Below are positions 25,755 through 36,147 of a stretch of 64,000 nt of DNA, piece by piece (position 1 is the first letter of the stretch; the number at the start of each line of letters is the position of its first letter). The DNA is from Clostridia bacterium (lineage in GTDB: Bacteria > Bacillota > Clostridia > Christensenellales > Borkfalkiaceae). Made by a program: the position numbers and the translations under genes. The notes under the pieces are model-generated. The model was given only the letters and a program-made list of their open reading frames with translations, was not told the DNA's origin and searched no databases. The stretch lies in contig JAGAKN010000002.1 of the NCBI GenBank assembly GCA_017625565.1, positions 1 to 64,000 on the forward strand, written 5' to 3'.

Positions 25755-27707
25755 ATGCCGAATAAGAAAAAAAGATTAACTTCGGATCAAATACGTATGC
25801 GTGGAATACGAAGACGGTGTGCATTGGTTGTTTTCGACGCTTTGACGTTAGCGTTTTTATCGTACGCGACGTATTTAATGACGAATTGGGCGATTTTTTC
25901 TCACTTAACGATGTCGTTGCCCGTTGCGATGTGGATTTGCGGAAACGTATGTATCGGGATTACGCTTTTTGCGGTATTCCGCTTATATTCTATGACGTTT
26001 TCTACGGCTGGGGTTTTGGAGTCCGTGCGTATTTTATGCGCCGTCGCGTGCTTAGGGCTCGTGAATTGCGTTTATATTTTCTGTATTGATCGTCATCACT
26101 ATTACTTGGGCTACAGTACCGTACTTTTCTTTTGTACGCTGTTGTGTCTTGCGGTGGTCGCGTCCCGTTTTATAAAGCGCATTTTCGAAACCGTCCGTTC
26201 CTATTTCCTTGTAAAAAAAGGGGGGAAAACGCGTGTGATGGTCATCGGTGGCGGAGATGCAGGGATTACGTTGATCCGTAAGGCGATGTTCAATGAAAAC
26301 AGCGCGTTCAAACCCGTTTGTATTTTGGATGACAATCCCATGTTGAAAGATAAGCTTATTTACGACGTGCGTGTGGTCGGCGAAACGAAAGACGTTGCAG
26401 AGTATGCGAAAAAGTATAGAGTGGACGAAATTATCGTCGCTATGCCCTCGGTGGGAAAGGAAAGAATCCGTCAAATCTTAAACCTTTGCAAAGAATGCAA
26501 AAAGCCGATAAAATTATTGCCGGAATCGTCAAAGACGGGAGACGTTGGGTTTGCGAAACTCCGCCAAGTGCAGGTTCAGGATTTATTAGGCCGCGAGCAA
26601 ATCCAAACAAATCTTGACGAAGTAATGGGGTATATCGAAGGCAAAGTCGTTCTCGTGACGGGTGGCGGTGGCTCGATCGGTAGCGAATTGTGTCGGCAAA
26701 TTGCTTTACATAATCCCCAACTGCTAATCATTTTAGACATTTACGAAAACAACGCTTACGACATCGAACAGGAGCTGAAAACGGAGCATCCTTCGCTCAA
26801 TCTCTTGGCGTTGATCGCAAGCATTCGCGATAAGAGAAAGGTTCGTGACGTATTCGAGAAATACCGTCCGCAAATCGTATTCAACGCTGCCGCGCACAAA
26901 CACGTGCCGTTGATGGAAATCAGCCCGAACGAAGCGGTGAAAAACAACGTATTCGGTACGTTGAACGTCGCGCAAGCCGCGGACGAGTACGGCGTAGAAA
27001 CGTTCGTGCAAATTTCTACCGATAAGGCGGTAAACCCCACGAATATCATGGGCGCAAGCAAACGGATTTGCGAAATGATCATTCAAACAATCGGAAAACA
27101 CAGCAAAAACACCAAATTCGTTGCCGTTCGCTTTGGGAACGTGCTCGGTTCTAACGGCTCGGTAATACCGCTCTTTAAAAAGCAAATCATGGCAGGCGGT
27201 CCTGTGACAGTCACCCACAAAGATATCATACGATATTTTATGACTATTCCCGAAGCGGTTTCGCTCGTTTTGCAGGCAGGCGTGTACGCGAAAAGCGGAC
27301 AAATTTTCGTTTTGGATATGGGCGAGCCTGTAAAGATTTACGATCTTGCGTACAACTTAATCAAATTGTCGGGATTTGAGCCGAACGTGGATATTGATAT
27401 CAAAATCACGGGTTTGCGTCCCGGGGAGAAACTCTACGAAGAACGTTTGATGGCGGAAGAGGGCTTGCAAAAAACGCCGAACGGGTTGATTAGCATCGCG
27501 CAACCGATCGAATTTGACGAAACGGCGTTCTGGTCGTCGTTGGATCGTTTGTACGAAGCCGCGCACGATGAAACGGATCAAATGAAAGATTGGGTGCAGG
27601 CGTTAGTGCCGACGTATAAAATCGACCGTCGAGAAAGCCCGATGTTGCGGTTTATTCACTCGGAAACGGAAACAAACATAGAGAAAGAAGAAAACGCAGG
27701 CGCGTAA
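25755..27707 (+). CDS. FlaA1/CapD-like nucleotide-sugar dehydratase/epimerase
   Basis: The 650-aa protein has four N-terminal membrane helices (about residues 22-130) and a first nucleotide-binding region (RVMVIGGGDAGITLI, about 156-170). The C-terminal extended SDR domain carries VTGGGGSIGSELCRQI (about 299-314), ISTDKAVNPTN and MGASK. This is the long, membrane-bound form of UDP-N-acetylglucosamine 4,6-dehydratases used in surface polysaccharide, glycolipid or glycoprotein synthesis. The gene is alone, with its own promoter and terminator and no glycosyltransferase nearby. The final sugar product cannot be inferred. Confidence 0.93.
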   Translation: MPNKKKRLTSDQIRMRGIRRRCALVVFDALTLAFLSYATYLMTNWAIFSHLTMSLPVAMWICGNVCIGITLFAVFRLYSMTFSTAGVLESVRILCAVACLGLVNCVYIFCIDRHHYYLGYSTVLFFCTLLCLAVVASRFIKRIFETVRSYFLVKKGGKTRVMVIGGGDAGITLIRKAMFNENSAFKPVCILDDNPMLKDKLIYDVRVVGETKDVAEYAKKYRVDEIIVAMPSVGKERIRQILNLCKECKKPIKLLPESSKTGDVGFAKLRQVQVQDLLGREQIQTNLDEVMGYIEGKVVLVTGGGGSIGSELCRQIALHNPQLLIILDIYENNAYDIEQELKTEHPSLNLLALIASIRDKRKVRDVFEKYRPQIVFNAAAHKHVPLMEISPNEAVKNNVFGTLNVAQAADEYGVETFVQISTDKAVNPTNIMGASKRICEMIIQTIGKHSKNTKFVAVRFGNVLGSNGSVIPLFKKQIMAGGPVTVTHKDIIRYFMTIPEAVSLVLQAGVYAKSGQIFVLDMGEPVKIYDLAYNLIKLSGFEPNVDIDIKITGLRPGEKLYEERLMAEEGLQKTPNGLISIAQPIEFDETAFWSSLDRLYEAAHDETDQMKDWVQALVPTYKIDRRESPMLRFIHSETETNIEKEENAGA

Positions 27708-27714
27708 GGAAATC

Positions 27715-27750
27715 AGCGAATTTTTGCAAAAACGCAAAAATTCGCTTTTA
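27715..27750 (+). terminator. Terminator after the sugar dehydratase gene
   Basis: A 13-bp stem (27715-27727 and 27734-27746) followed by a T-rich tail. Confidence 0.85.
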
Positions 27751-27785
27751 TTTTCTCGAAAAGTCGGATTTCTTCTTTCAAATCC

Positions 27786-27814
27786 TTGCAATTGCTATTT
27801 TTTTATGCTACAAT
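27786..27814 (+). promoter_or_regulatory. Promoter of serC-serA
   Basis: TTGCAA (27786-27791), a 17-bp spacer and TACAAT (27809-27814) with extended TG. The leader contains an imperfect inverted repeat (cgatatttttgatt at 27823 against aattcaaaaatcg ending at 27864) that could be a control site. Confidence 0.85.
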
Positions 27815-27881
27815 ATACCTATCGATATTTTTGATTAAACTATAGATATCAATTCAAAAATCGATTAAGGAGCGTTCAAGT

Positions 27882-28970
27882 ATGAAAAGGATTTATAATT
27901 TTTCTGCAGGGCCGTCTATGTTGCCGGAAGCGGTGCTTCAAAAAGCGGCGGACGAACTCTTAAATTATCAAGGTTATGGTTTGTCGGTGATGGAAATGAG
28001 TCATCGCTCGCCCGTATACGAAAGGATAATTACGGACGCGGAACGTTTGTTGCGCGAAGTGATGCAAATTCCGGACAATTACAAGGTATTGTTTTTGCAG
28101 GGTGGCGCGTCGACGCAATTTTCCGCCGTGCCGTTGAACTTATTGTCGGGTAGCGGAAAAGCGGATTATATTTTGTCAGGGCAGTTTTCTACGAAAGCTT
28201 ATCAAGAAGCGCAAAAATACGGTGACGTCGTTGCCGTAGCGTCAAGCAAGGACGAGAACTTTTCCTACGTACCCCAAGTGGAGCGCGACGCGTTCCGCAA
28301 AGACGCGGATTACGTGCATATTTGTTTGAATAATACCATTTACGGGACGAAGTATCCGTATATTCCCGACACAGGGGATATTCCGCTGGTTGCCGATTTG
28401 TCGTCTTGTATTTTAAGCGAACCGATCGACGTTCGTAAATTTGGCTTGATTTATGCAGGAGCGCAAAAAAATATGGCGCCTGCTGGGTTGACCGTTGTAA
28501 TCGTTCGAGAAGATTTGCTCGGCAAAGCGCGGAAAGAAACGCCGACGATGCTCGATTATAAAGTGATGGCGGAGAACGGCTCGATGTACAATACGCCACC
28601 GTGCTACTGTATCTATATCGCGAAGATGGTTTACGAATGGATTTTGGAGCTCGGCGGTTTGGAAGTTATGCGGGATAGAAACGTAAAAAAAGCAGAACTT
28701 TTATACGGGTATTTGGATTCGCAAGATTACTACGTTGCGCCTGTGCGCAAGGATTGTCGGTCTATGATGAACGTGACGTTTGTGACGGGGGACGCGGAGC
28801 TGGATAAACAGTTTGCCTCGGAAGCATCGGCGCAAGGCTTGCAAAATTTGAAAGGACATCGTTCCGTGGGCGGTATGCGTGCGTCGATTTATAACGCGAT
28901 GCCGTATGCTGGGGTGGAAAAACTCGTGGCGTTTATGAAAACGTTCGCGGAAAATAACCCAAAAAAATAA
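27882..28970 (+). CDS. serC: Phosphoserine aminotransferase
   Basis: SerC transfers an amino group from glutamate to 3-phosphohydroxypyruvate, the second step of serine synthesis, and often also serves pyridoxal phosphate synthesis. The 362-aa protein starts with the family's YNFSAGPSMLPEAVL. It contains GGASTQFSAVPLNLL (about 68-82) and the pyridoxal-phosphate lysine in YAGAQKNMAPAGLT. It is followed 15 bp later by serA, giving a two-gene serine operon without serB. Confidence 0.97.
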   Translation: MKRIYNFSAGPSMLPEAVLQKAADELLNYQGYGLSVMEMSHRSPVYERIITDAERLLREVMQIPDNYKVLFLQGGASTQFSAVPLNLLSGSGKADYILSGQFSTKAYQEAQKYGDVVAVASSKDENFSYVPQVERDAFRKDADYVHICLNNTIYGTKYPYIPDTGDIPLVADLSSCILSEPIDVRKFGLIYAGAQKNMAPAGLTVVIVREDLLGKARKETPTMLDYKVMAENGSMYNTPPCYCIYIAKMVYEWILELGGLEVMRDRNVKKAELLYGYLDSQDYYVAPVRKDCRSMMNVTFVTGDAELDKQFASEASAQGLQNLKGHRSVGGMRASIYNAMPYAGVEKLVAFMKTFAENNPKK

Positions 28971-28985
28971 ACGGGAGATCGGGAT

Positions 28986-30152
28986 ATGCTGAAAATAAAA
29001 TTGATGAATAAAATTGCGAAAGTGGGTACGGACGTATTGTCGGCAACCCGTTATGAACTCGGCGAAAACGTGGATAACGCGGACGCCGTAATGGTGCGTT
29101 CGGCGAATATGCACGCATTCCCTTTGACGGAGAAATTGCGCGCGATTGCTCGTTGTGGCGCTGGGGTGAACAATATCCCCGTAGACGCGTGTACGGATGC
29201 AGGCGTCGTCGTGTTCAATACGCCCGGAGCAAACGCGAACGCCGTAAAAGAGTTAGCGATTGCCGCGCTTGTTTTGGCGTCTAGAGACGTGCTCGGGGGC
29301 GTAAAATGGGTGGAAACTTTGCGTGGAGAAACGGACGTCGCGAAGAAAGTGGAAGCGGGTAAATCCGCTTTCGTTGGGCATGAACTTGCCGGGAAAACAC
29401 TCGGCGTTATCGGGCTCGGCGCGATCGGGGGGATGGTGGCAAACGCCGCGATTTCTCTGGGGATGAGCGTTATGGGCTACGATCCGTATATCACGGCGAA
29501 AGCGGCTTGGAGTCTTGCTCCGTCCGTGAAACAGGCGTCCGATTACACGGAAATTTTCAAAACTTGCGACTATATCACCCTGCACGTGCCTGCGACTCCG
29601 CAGACGCGGAATATGATCTCGGAAAAAACGCTTGCGCAAATGAAAGACGGTGTACGGATTTTGAACCTTGCGCGTGCCGATCTTGTCAACGTAGCGGATT
29701 TGAAAAAAGCGATCGAAAGTGGCAAGGTCGCGCGATACGTGACCGACTTCCCGACGGAAGAAACGGTGGGTGTAGACGGGATTGTTTCGATCCCCCATCT
29801 CGGCGCATCTACGGTGGAATCGGAAGATCATTGCGCGGTAATGGCGGCGCAACAGTTGGACGAATTTTTGACTTATGGGAATATCCGCAACAGCGTGAAT
29901 TTCCCGACGGTTGGCGTTCCGCCAAGCGAAAAACCGCGTGTGTGCGTTATGAACAAGAACATTCCGAATATGCTTTCGCAAATCACGACGGCGTTTTCCG
30001 CGGAGAACATCAATATCGAAAACTTTGCCAACGCCTCCAAGGGTGAAGTGGCGTATACGATCGTGGAAACCAACCTGCCTGCAGACGAAAAGATTTTGGA
30101 GAAATTGCGTTCGATTGACGGGGTGTTCGGGGTGCGTGCGTTCACGTTTTGA
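28986..30152 (+). CDS. serA: D-3-phosphoglycerate dehydrogenase
   Basis: SerA oxidises 3-phosphoglycerate to 3-phosphohydroxypyruvate with NAD, the first step of serine synthesis. The 388-aa protein has the D-isomer 2-hydroxyacid dehydrogenase pattern: RCGAGVNNIP early, the NAD-binding LGVIGLGAIGGMVANAA (about 139-155), and the catalytic Arg in LNLARADLV. A C-terminal ACT domain starts near residue 318 and may allow serine feedback. It is translated from a gggaga Shine-Dalgarno just after serC. Confidence 0.96.
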   Translation: MLKIKLMNKIAKVGTDVLSATRYELGENVDNADAVMVRSANMHAFPLTEKLRAIARCGAGVNNIPVDACTDAGVVVFNTPGANANAVKELAIAALVLASRDVLGGVKWVETLRGETDVAKKVEAGKSAFVGHELAGKTLGVIGLGAIGGMVANAAISLGMSVMGYDPYITAKAAWSLAPSVKQASDYTEIFKTCDYITLHVPATPQTRNMISEKTLAQMKDGVRILNLARADLVNVADLKKAIESGKVARYVTDFPTEETVGVDGIVSIPHLGASTVESEDHCAVMAAQQLDEFLTYGNIRNSVNFPTVGVPPSEKPRVCVMNKNIPNMLSQITTAFSAENINIENFANASKGEVAYTIVETNLPADEKILEKLRSIDGVFGVRAFTF

Positions 30153-30163
30153 ATTAGAAGGTA

Positions 30164-30201
30164 AAAAGGCGGGATTGCGCATTTGCGCAATCCCGCCTTT
30201 T
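30164..30201. terminator. Bidirectional terminator, serA / lipoprotein
   Basis: A 17-bp perfect stem (30164-30180 and 30185-30201) with a 4-nt loop, A-rich before and T-rich after, between convergent genes. Confidence 0.92.
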
Positions 30202-30211
30202 CGATCTTTCT

Positions 30212-30910
30212 TTAAGGGTGTGATTGACGTTTCGCCAAGATTTTTCCCGTTTTTGCGTTGACAAGAAAAGCGTAGACATTTGCGTTTCTATCAATCACGC
30301 CGACGTAATAATAGGCGACGTCTTCGTATAAAAGTCGCAAATAAATTTCGCCTGCAAACCCGTATTTATCCGTCAACGAATCGAACAGTTCCTTTTCTGT
30401 ATCCCGCACCTTTTCCAAAACCTGTTTCGGCGTGAGCGTGTCTTCGTCTAAAACGGATTTCGCCAAAAGTTCCACGCTTTGCCCGTCGTAGGTAAGGGTG
30501 CAGGGGATTTCGCTTTGATTAGAAACGTCTAGCGTGCAGGAATAGTAATACTCGCAACGTACGTTATCAAAAGACATATCCCCACCGAAGTTTTGATCTC
30601 CAATGCGGAAAGAAATAGCGCAGGGTTTGTCGCCTGCGGACGCGGTAAGAAAGATTTCCGTGCGCGTCGTCGTTTCACGGGGGATTCCGTCCGTTTGATA
30701 GGGCGTTTCCTTGCTCACCGATTGTATTTTTAAAGTAAACCCGTCCGTTTGCGCCAAGAAAATATTATCTCGAAGTTCGGAAACGTACGAAAAATACTCC
30801 GTAGGCTTTTTACAGCCCGTCAACGGGAGTACGCTTAAACAGGATACTACAAGTAGCCAAATAAAAATCTTCCGTAAAAACCCATGATTTTTTGAGAAAA
30901 TTGCGTTCAT
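30212..30910 (-). CDS. Predicted lipoprotein with PepSY-like C-terminus
   Basis: A 232-aa protein with a lipoprotein signal (MNAIFSKNHGFLRK, a hydrophobic stretch, lipobox LTGC, Cys33). The C-terminus reads YYVGVIDRNANVYAFLVNAKTGKIL, a pattern like PepSY domains, which sit outside the membrane and may inhibit proteases or sense the envelope. The middle is beta-rich with no known motif. The ATG lies 5 nt after a TATAAT on the same strand and has no Shine-Dalgarno, so the transcript may be leaderless, although its -35 is weak. Confidence 0.65.
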   Translation of the reverse strand: MNAIFSKNHGFLRKIFIWLLVVSCLSVLPLTGCKKPTEYFSYVSELRDNIFLAQTDGFTLKIQSVSKETPYQTDGIPRETTTRTEIFLTASAGDKPCAISFRIGDQNFGGDMSFDNVRCEYYYSCTLDVSNQSEIPCTLTYDGQSVELLAKSVLDEDTLTPKQVLEKVRDTEKELFDSLTDKYGFAGEIYLRLLYEDVAYYYVGVIDRNANVYAFLVNAKTGKILAKRQSHP

Positions 30911-30966
30911 GGTTCATTATATTAAAAAAACCTTGAAAAGATACCGAATAAATTTCGTTTATACAG

Positions 30967-30995
30967 TTGATTTTTTATTTTTGATGTGTTAAAAT
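30967..30995 (+). promoter_or_regulatory. Promoter of the 31024 gene
   Basis: TTGATT (30967-30972), a 17-bp spacer and TAAAAT (30990-30995), ahead of a gggaggag Shine-Dalgarno. Confidence 0.75.
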
Positions 30996-31023
30996 AGTAG
31001 TAATACAATGGGAGGAGTAGTAT

Positions 31024-31608
31024 ATGGGCGTAGATAAGATTATCTGGCGTGCGATCTTGAGTACGCTTGCCGCGGTGGTTTTACTCATCATGTTCTTATT
31101 TGTCGCGCTTGTTTGTTTCTATCCTTCCACGATGATGGAGCTCACCTACAAACTCGGTATGGACAAGCAAAGTATTCGCTTTGCCGAACGGGCGTATAAG
31201 CGTAGTGACGACGTGTATTATATCGCCTACGCAACCGAAGTTGCCATCGGGATTGAATCGTATGAAAAGATCGACGTTTGCGGTGAAAAGTTTATTTCCG
31301 ATACAGAATTTGAAGAATATTGTCTTTCGGAAAATCCTACCTATAAGCAATACGTATACGGGCAAGTTTGCGTTGCGAAATACGAACGCGAGCAAAAGGA
31401 CGAAGCGGTAGAACGCGCGTTTGAGTTGTTGGAAGAAGGGGCGTTTCCGAAAAACAACGCGGTGGTGGCAGTATTGTTGACGGCGCTCTCGGAAAACGAC
31501 GGGCAAACGGTAGCAAAAATTCAGATAAAAATGACGGAATTGCAGGGGAAAATATCGCCGACGGATAAACCGTATTTTGACGAGATCCTTGCGTTTTGCA
31601 ACGGGTAA
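31024..31608 (+). CDS. Single-pass membrane protein, unknown function
   Basis: The 194-aa protein has one N-terminal membrane helix (about residues 10-35). A soluble helical domain of about 150 residues follows, with two TPR-like helix pairs (FAERAYKRSDDVYYIAYATE and EREQKDEAVERAFELLEEG). It has a strong Shine-Dalgarno and promoter. It precedes guaB by 75 bp, separated by a weak hairpin (31606-31629). No family was recognised; a membrane-anchored scaffold is the most that can be said. Confidence 0.6.
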   Translation: MGVDKIIWRAILSTLAAVVLLIMFLFVALVCFYPSTMMELTYKLGMDKQSIRFAERAYKRSDDVYYIAYATEVAIGIESYEKIDVCGEKFISDTEFEEYCLSENPTYKQYVYGQVCVAKYEREQKDEAVERAFELLEEGAFPKNNAVVAVLLTALSENDGQTVAKIQIKMTELQGKISPTDKPYFDEILAFCNG

Positions 31609-31616
31609 ATGGATGA

Positions 31617-33137
<1,521 letters not shown>

Positions 33138-33179
33138 TAGAGATAAAGTAGATTTTTATAGAAAAAGGAGAGAAAGTAT

Positions 33180-34160
33180 ATGCAAAACAACGTACGTCCT
33201 GAATCGATGGAACGTATTACTACGAAAGCACTTGCGGACGCATTCATCGCGGAACAGGTAGCAGAAATCCGTCAACAAGTCGGCAATAAAAAAGTCTTGC
33301 TCGCGTTGTCGGGCGGGGTGGATTCGTCGGTGGTAGCGGCGTTATTATTAAAAGCGATAGGCAAACAACTCGTTTGCGTGCACGTAAACCACGGTCTTTT
33401 GAGAAAGGGCGAACCTGAACAAGTCGTGGAAGTATTCCGCAATCAAATGGACGCAAATCTTGTCTACGTTGCAGCGGAAGAAAGATTTTTAAGCAAGCTT
33501 GCCGGGGTAGCCGAACCCGAGAAAAAACGTAAGATTATCGGCGCGGAATTCATTCGCGTATTCGAAGAAGAAGCGAGAAAATTAGAAGGCATCGAGTTCT
33601 TGGCACAAGGCACGATTTACCCCGATATCATCGAAAGCGACGGCGTAAAAGCGCATCACAACGTCGGTGGTTTGCCTGAAGATTTGCAATTCGAACTCGT
33701 AGAACCCTTGCGTTTGTTGTATAAAGACGAAGTGCGTGTCGTCGGTAGCGCGTTGGGGCTTCCCGACGGCATGGTCTACCGTCAACCGTTCCCCGGCCCC
33801 GGGTTGGGGGTGCGTTGTCTTGGCGCAATCACGAAAGACCGTTTGGAAGCTGTTCGCGAATCGGATGCGATTTTGCGTGAAGAATTCGAAATCGCGGGGT
33901 TGGATAACAAAGTATGGCAATATTTCACGGCTGTACCCGATTTCAAGTCGGTCGGCGTTTCGAATAACGCGCGTACGTACGCGTACCCCGTTATCATTCG
34001 TGCGGTGAATACCGTAGACGCGATGACGGCAACGATTGAAGAAGTACCGTATGCGGTGTTGAAAAAGATTACGGAACGGATTACTAGCGAAGTTCCCAAC
34101 GTCAACCGCGTACTCTTCGATTTAACTCCGAAGCCCACGGGCACGATTGAATGGGAATAA
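33180..34160 (+). CDS. guaA: GMP synthase ATP-pyrophosphatase subunit, lacking the glutaminase domain
   Basis: This 326-aa protein aminates XMP to GMP after adenylation. It contains only the synthetase part. The PP-loop [10 protein letters not shown] is at about residues 41-50, followed by the XMP-binding [12 protein letters not shown] and the dimerisation C-terminus ending KPTGTIEWE. Usual bacterial GuaA has about 510 residues with an N-terminal class I glutamine amidotransferase domain, which is absent here. The ATG at 33180 has an aaaggag Shine-Dalgarno directly upstream, so it is not a truncated call. Either a separate amidotransferase is encoded elsewhere, as in archaea, or ammonia is used directly. 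Confidence 0.93.
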   Translation: MQNNVRPESMERITTKALADAFIAEQVAEIRQQVGNKKVLLALSGGVDSSVVAALLLKAIGKQLVCVHVNHGLLRKGEPEQVVEVFRNQMDANLVYVAAEERFLSKLAGVAEPEKKRKIIGAEFIRVFEEEARKLEGIEFLAQGTIYPDIIESDGVKAHHNVGGLPEDLQFELVEPLRLLYKDEVRVVGSALGLPDGMVYRQPFPGPGLGVRCLGAITKDRLEAVRESDAILREEFEIAGLDNKVWQYFTAVPDFKSVGVSNNARTYAYPVIIRAVNTVDAMTATIEEVPYAVLKKITERITSEVPNVNRVLFDLTPKPTGTIEWE

Positions 34161-34176
34161 GAAAGGATAGGATAGG

Positions 34177-34203
34177 AAACCCTGCTAAAAAGCGGGGTTT
34201 TTC
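34177..34203 (+). terminator. Terminator after guaA
   Basis: A 10-bp stem aaaccctgct/agcggggttt (one G-T pair) with an AAAA loop and a T-run. Confidence 0.88.
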
Positions 34204-34229
34204 TTCACAATTTTATGTGCTTTTCACGT

Positions 34230-34253
34230 ATACTATAGTATGAGAAATTTCTC
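34230..34253. promoter_or_regulatory. Two adjoining 12-bp palindromes upstream of the Cys-rich gene
   Basis: ATACTATAGTAT (34230-34241) and GAGAAATTTCTC (34242-34253) are each perfectly self-complementary and directly abut. They lie 26 bp before the ATG of the Cys-rich gene, in the promoter region (TATACT at 34229-34234). An operator pair for a dimeric regulator is plausible. Confidence 0.45.
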
Positions 34254-34279
34254 AAATACGCAAGAGGATTTAAAATACT

Positions 34280-34720
34280 ATGTGTAATAGATGTCATACG
34301 ACGATTATCAAGCAAACGTGTTGCGGTTATCAACCGTGCAACTTCTTGAACACGTTGTTCAACAACGGTTTTCAATACGTCTGTCGGGACGCTTGTGGAA
34401 ACATTCGGGTAAACAACGGCTGTAGAAACACGGGTTGTGGTTATGGTTGCGGTTATGGTAATACGACGCAAGCGAACACGGGTTGCGGTTGCGGGTGTGG
34501 TAATACGACGCAAACGAACACGGGTTGTGGATGTGGTTGCGGTTATGGTAATACGACGCAAACGAACACGAACGGGACTTACCCGACGGGTTTTGGTTGT
34601 TGCAGACGCGGATACGGAGCAACGGATGCCGTAGAAACGACTACGGACGGTGAAACGTATTACGCTCGGCAATACGGTTGCGGTCGCAATAGCAGAACGA
34701 CTTGCGGTTGCGGTTGGTAA
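34280..34720 (+). CDS. Cysteine-rich Gly/Asn/Thr repeat protein
   Basis: A 146-aa protein with 21 cysteines and no hydrophobic segment. The N-terminal 45 residues hold spaced cysteines. The middle is three copies of a repeat, roughly GCGYGCGYGNTTQ(A/T)NT, and the C-terminus ends TTCGCGW. The repeat is also visible in the DNA. It has a good Shine-Dalgarno (agagga). Its composition resembles cross-linked structural proteins, such as spore coat or exosporium components of Clostridia, in this spore-forming genome, but that is inference. It could equally bind metal. Confidence 0.7.
   Translation: MCNRCHTTIIKQTCCGYQPCNFLNTLFNNGFQYVCRDACGNIRVNNGCRNTGCGYGCGYGNTTQANTGCGCGCGNTTQTNTGCGCGCGYGNTTQTNTNGTYPTGFGCCRRGYGATDAVETTTDGETYYARQYGCGRNSRTTCGCGW
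34457..34570 (+). repeat. Imperfect tandem repeat inside the Cys-rich gene
   Basis: Three copies of a block starting ggtaatacgacgcaa at 34457, 34499 and 34547, spaced 42 and 48 bp apart. All are in frame and encode GNTTQ(A/T)NTG(C). Copy-number change by slippage would keep the frame. Confidence 0.85.
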
Positions 34721-34735
34721 GAAAAACAAAAGAGA

Positions 34736-34763
34736 AAAACGGCGGAGAAATCCGCCGTTTTTT
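34736..34763 (+). terminator. Terminator after the Cys-rich gene
   Basis: An 11-bp stem (34736-34746 and 34751-34761) with a GAAA tetraloop and T-run. Confidence 0.92.
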
Positions 34764-34799
34764 GATTGAAATCAAAGGAAAAGGGGCATACTTACCCCT

Positions 34800-35627
34800 A
34801 TGGACGGGTTGCGCAGAATTTACGGTTATTTCAAAAGCAAATACGAATTACTTGCCTTAAAAAAATATACGACGATTGCGGGTACGTTGGTGTTCTTTTT
34901 GATTATGTCCATCGTACCGCTTTCCTTTTGGTTGACGATACTCATCGGCAAATTGCCGTTGGATACGGAAGGCGTGCTTTCGCTAGCGGTGTTCGATTCC
35001 GTTAAACACGTACTTTCGTACGTCCGAAGGGAAGCCTCGAATGCCACGGGTAGCGCGTCTATCGTATTAATCTTTACTACGTTATATGCGTCCACAAACT
35101 TGTTCTATCAAATGCGTAAAAGCGGGGAAATTATCTACGATTTCCATCGGGAACGCCAAGGCTTGCGTTTGCGCTTTGGGGCGTTTGTTTTGCTCGTGAT
35201 CGTCATGCTCACCGTCATAGCCTTTTTGGTATTGTTTGCGCTCGGCAGTTTCTTGTTTTCTCGATTATTCTCTCGCCCGTGGGAACTGCTTGCCGATTAT
35301 ACGCTCTTGATCGCTGTTGCGTTCTTTCTCGTGTTGCTTTTAAATATGTACGTTTGCCCATACAAGACTTCGGTAAAATCCTTTCTTTTAGGCACGTTCT
35401 TCACCGTAGCGGCTTGGATTGTTGCGTTTATCGGGTTTTCCGTCTATTTACGGATTAGCAACATCGACAAGCTTTACGGCGCTTTAAGCGCCATCATCGT
35501 CTTTTTGTTATGGCTGTATATCCTAATGATTTGTTTTATCGTCGGCGTAATTTTTAATAGCGAGCATATCCTAACGGAACATAATGCTAAAAAAATCCGT
35601 TCGCGTCGTAAGAAATCCGTCGCATAA
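34800..35627 (+). CDS. YihY/BrkB family inner membrane protein
   Basis: The 275-aa polytopic protein has about six membrane helices (residues 25-50, 85-105, 125-155, 168-190, 200-220, 232-258). It carries family features such as the early AGTLVFFLIMSIVP segment, SSIVLIFTTLYAS-like second helix and LYGALSAIIVFLLWLYI. The family was once called RNase BN, but that activity belongs to another protein, and its true role is unknown. The start ATG follows a small AGGGG/CCCCT inverted repeat rather than a well-placed Shine-Dalgarno. Confidence 0.88.
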   Translation: MDGLRRIYGYFKSKYELLALKKYTTIAGTLVFFLIMSIVPLSFWLTILIGKLPLDTEGVLSLAVFDSVKHVLSYVRREASNATGSASIVLIFTTLYASTNLFYQMRKSGEIIYDFHRERQGLRLRFGAFVLLVIVMLTVIAFLVLFALGSFLFSRLFSRPWELLADYTLLIAVAFFLVLLLNMYVCPYKTSVKSFLLGTFFTVAAWIVAFIGFSVYLRISNIDKLYGALSAIIVFLLWLYILMICFIVGVIFNSEHILTEHNAKKIRSRRKKSVA

Positions 35628-35655
35628 CTTCTTGGGGATTACGCATACTCCCTAT

Positions 35656-36060
35656 ATGAAAAAATACGTAATCCGCGCGCCGTTTTTGACGGGAGTTTTC
35701 GCGCTTTTATTTGCTTTGCCGTTTGGAAAGAACACCGAATTAAAAGAAATTGCCAAACCTTATCTTGGCGAGTACGAGTGCGTACAAGCCGAATACGGTA
35801 ATCACGACTATTTATCCCGTTTTTCTTCTATTGTGTTAGAACTTCGGGATAAAAACGAGTTTCTCTTATATTATCGCGAGAAAAATGGAAAGGAGCGTAC
35901 GGTGCGTGGAAAATATTTCTACGACGAAAACAAGAAAACGTTAAAGCTTTCCACAAATAAGGGCGAATTCCAGCGAGAATTCCCGATGGAAAAAGGCGTT
36001 TTAAACATTTCCGTGCCCATTCACGGCAAACTGTTTATCTTACAGTTCGCGCAAAAATAA
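35656..36060 (+). CDS. Small exported or membrane-anchored protein, unknown function
   Basis: A 134-aa product if translation starts at 35656 (MKKYVIRAP, then a hydrophobic stretch ending FALPFGKN), which looks like a signal peptide or anchor. The frame is open upstream to an ATG at 35584 inside the YihY gene, giving 158 aa; neither start has a strong Shine-Dalgarno. The rest is a small beta-rich domain (EYECVQAEYG, VLELRDKNEFLLYYREKNGK, RTVRGKYFYDENKKTLKL) like a lipocalin-type or copper-resistance-type barrel. No family was assigned. Confidence 0.5.
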   Translation: MKKYVIRAPFLTGVFALLFALPFGKNTELKEIAKPYLGEYECVQAEYGNHDYLSRFSSIVLELRDKNEFLLYYREKNGKERTVRGKYFYDENKKTLKLSTNKGEFQREFPMEKGVLNISVPIHGKLFILQFAQK

Positions 36061-36109
36061 CCGTTGTTTGTTTTTTTAAATAAAAAACAAACAAATGTTC
36101 GCAAAACGC

Positions 36110-36138
36110 TTGCAATCTTTGGAAATAGATGATATAAT
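36110..36138 (+). promoter_or_regulatory. Promoter of the Dda-like helicase
   Basis: TTGCAA (36110-36115), a 17-bp spacer and TATAAT (36133-36138). The ATG is at 36148, only 9 nt later. Confidence 0.85.
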
Positions 36139-36147
36139 AGACGTACT

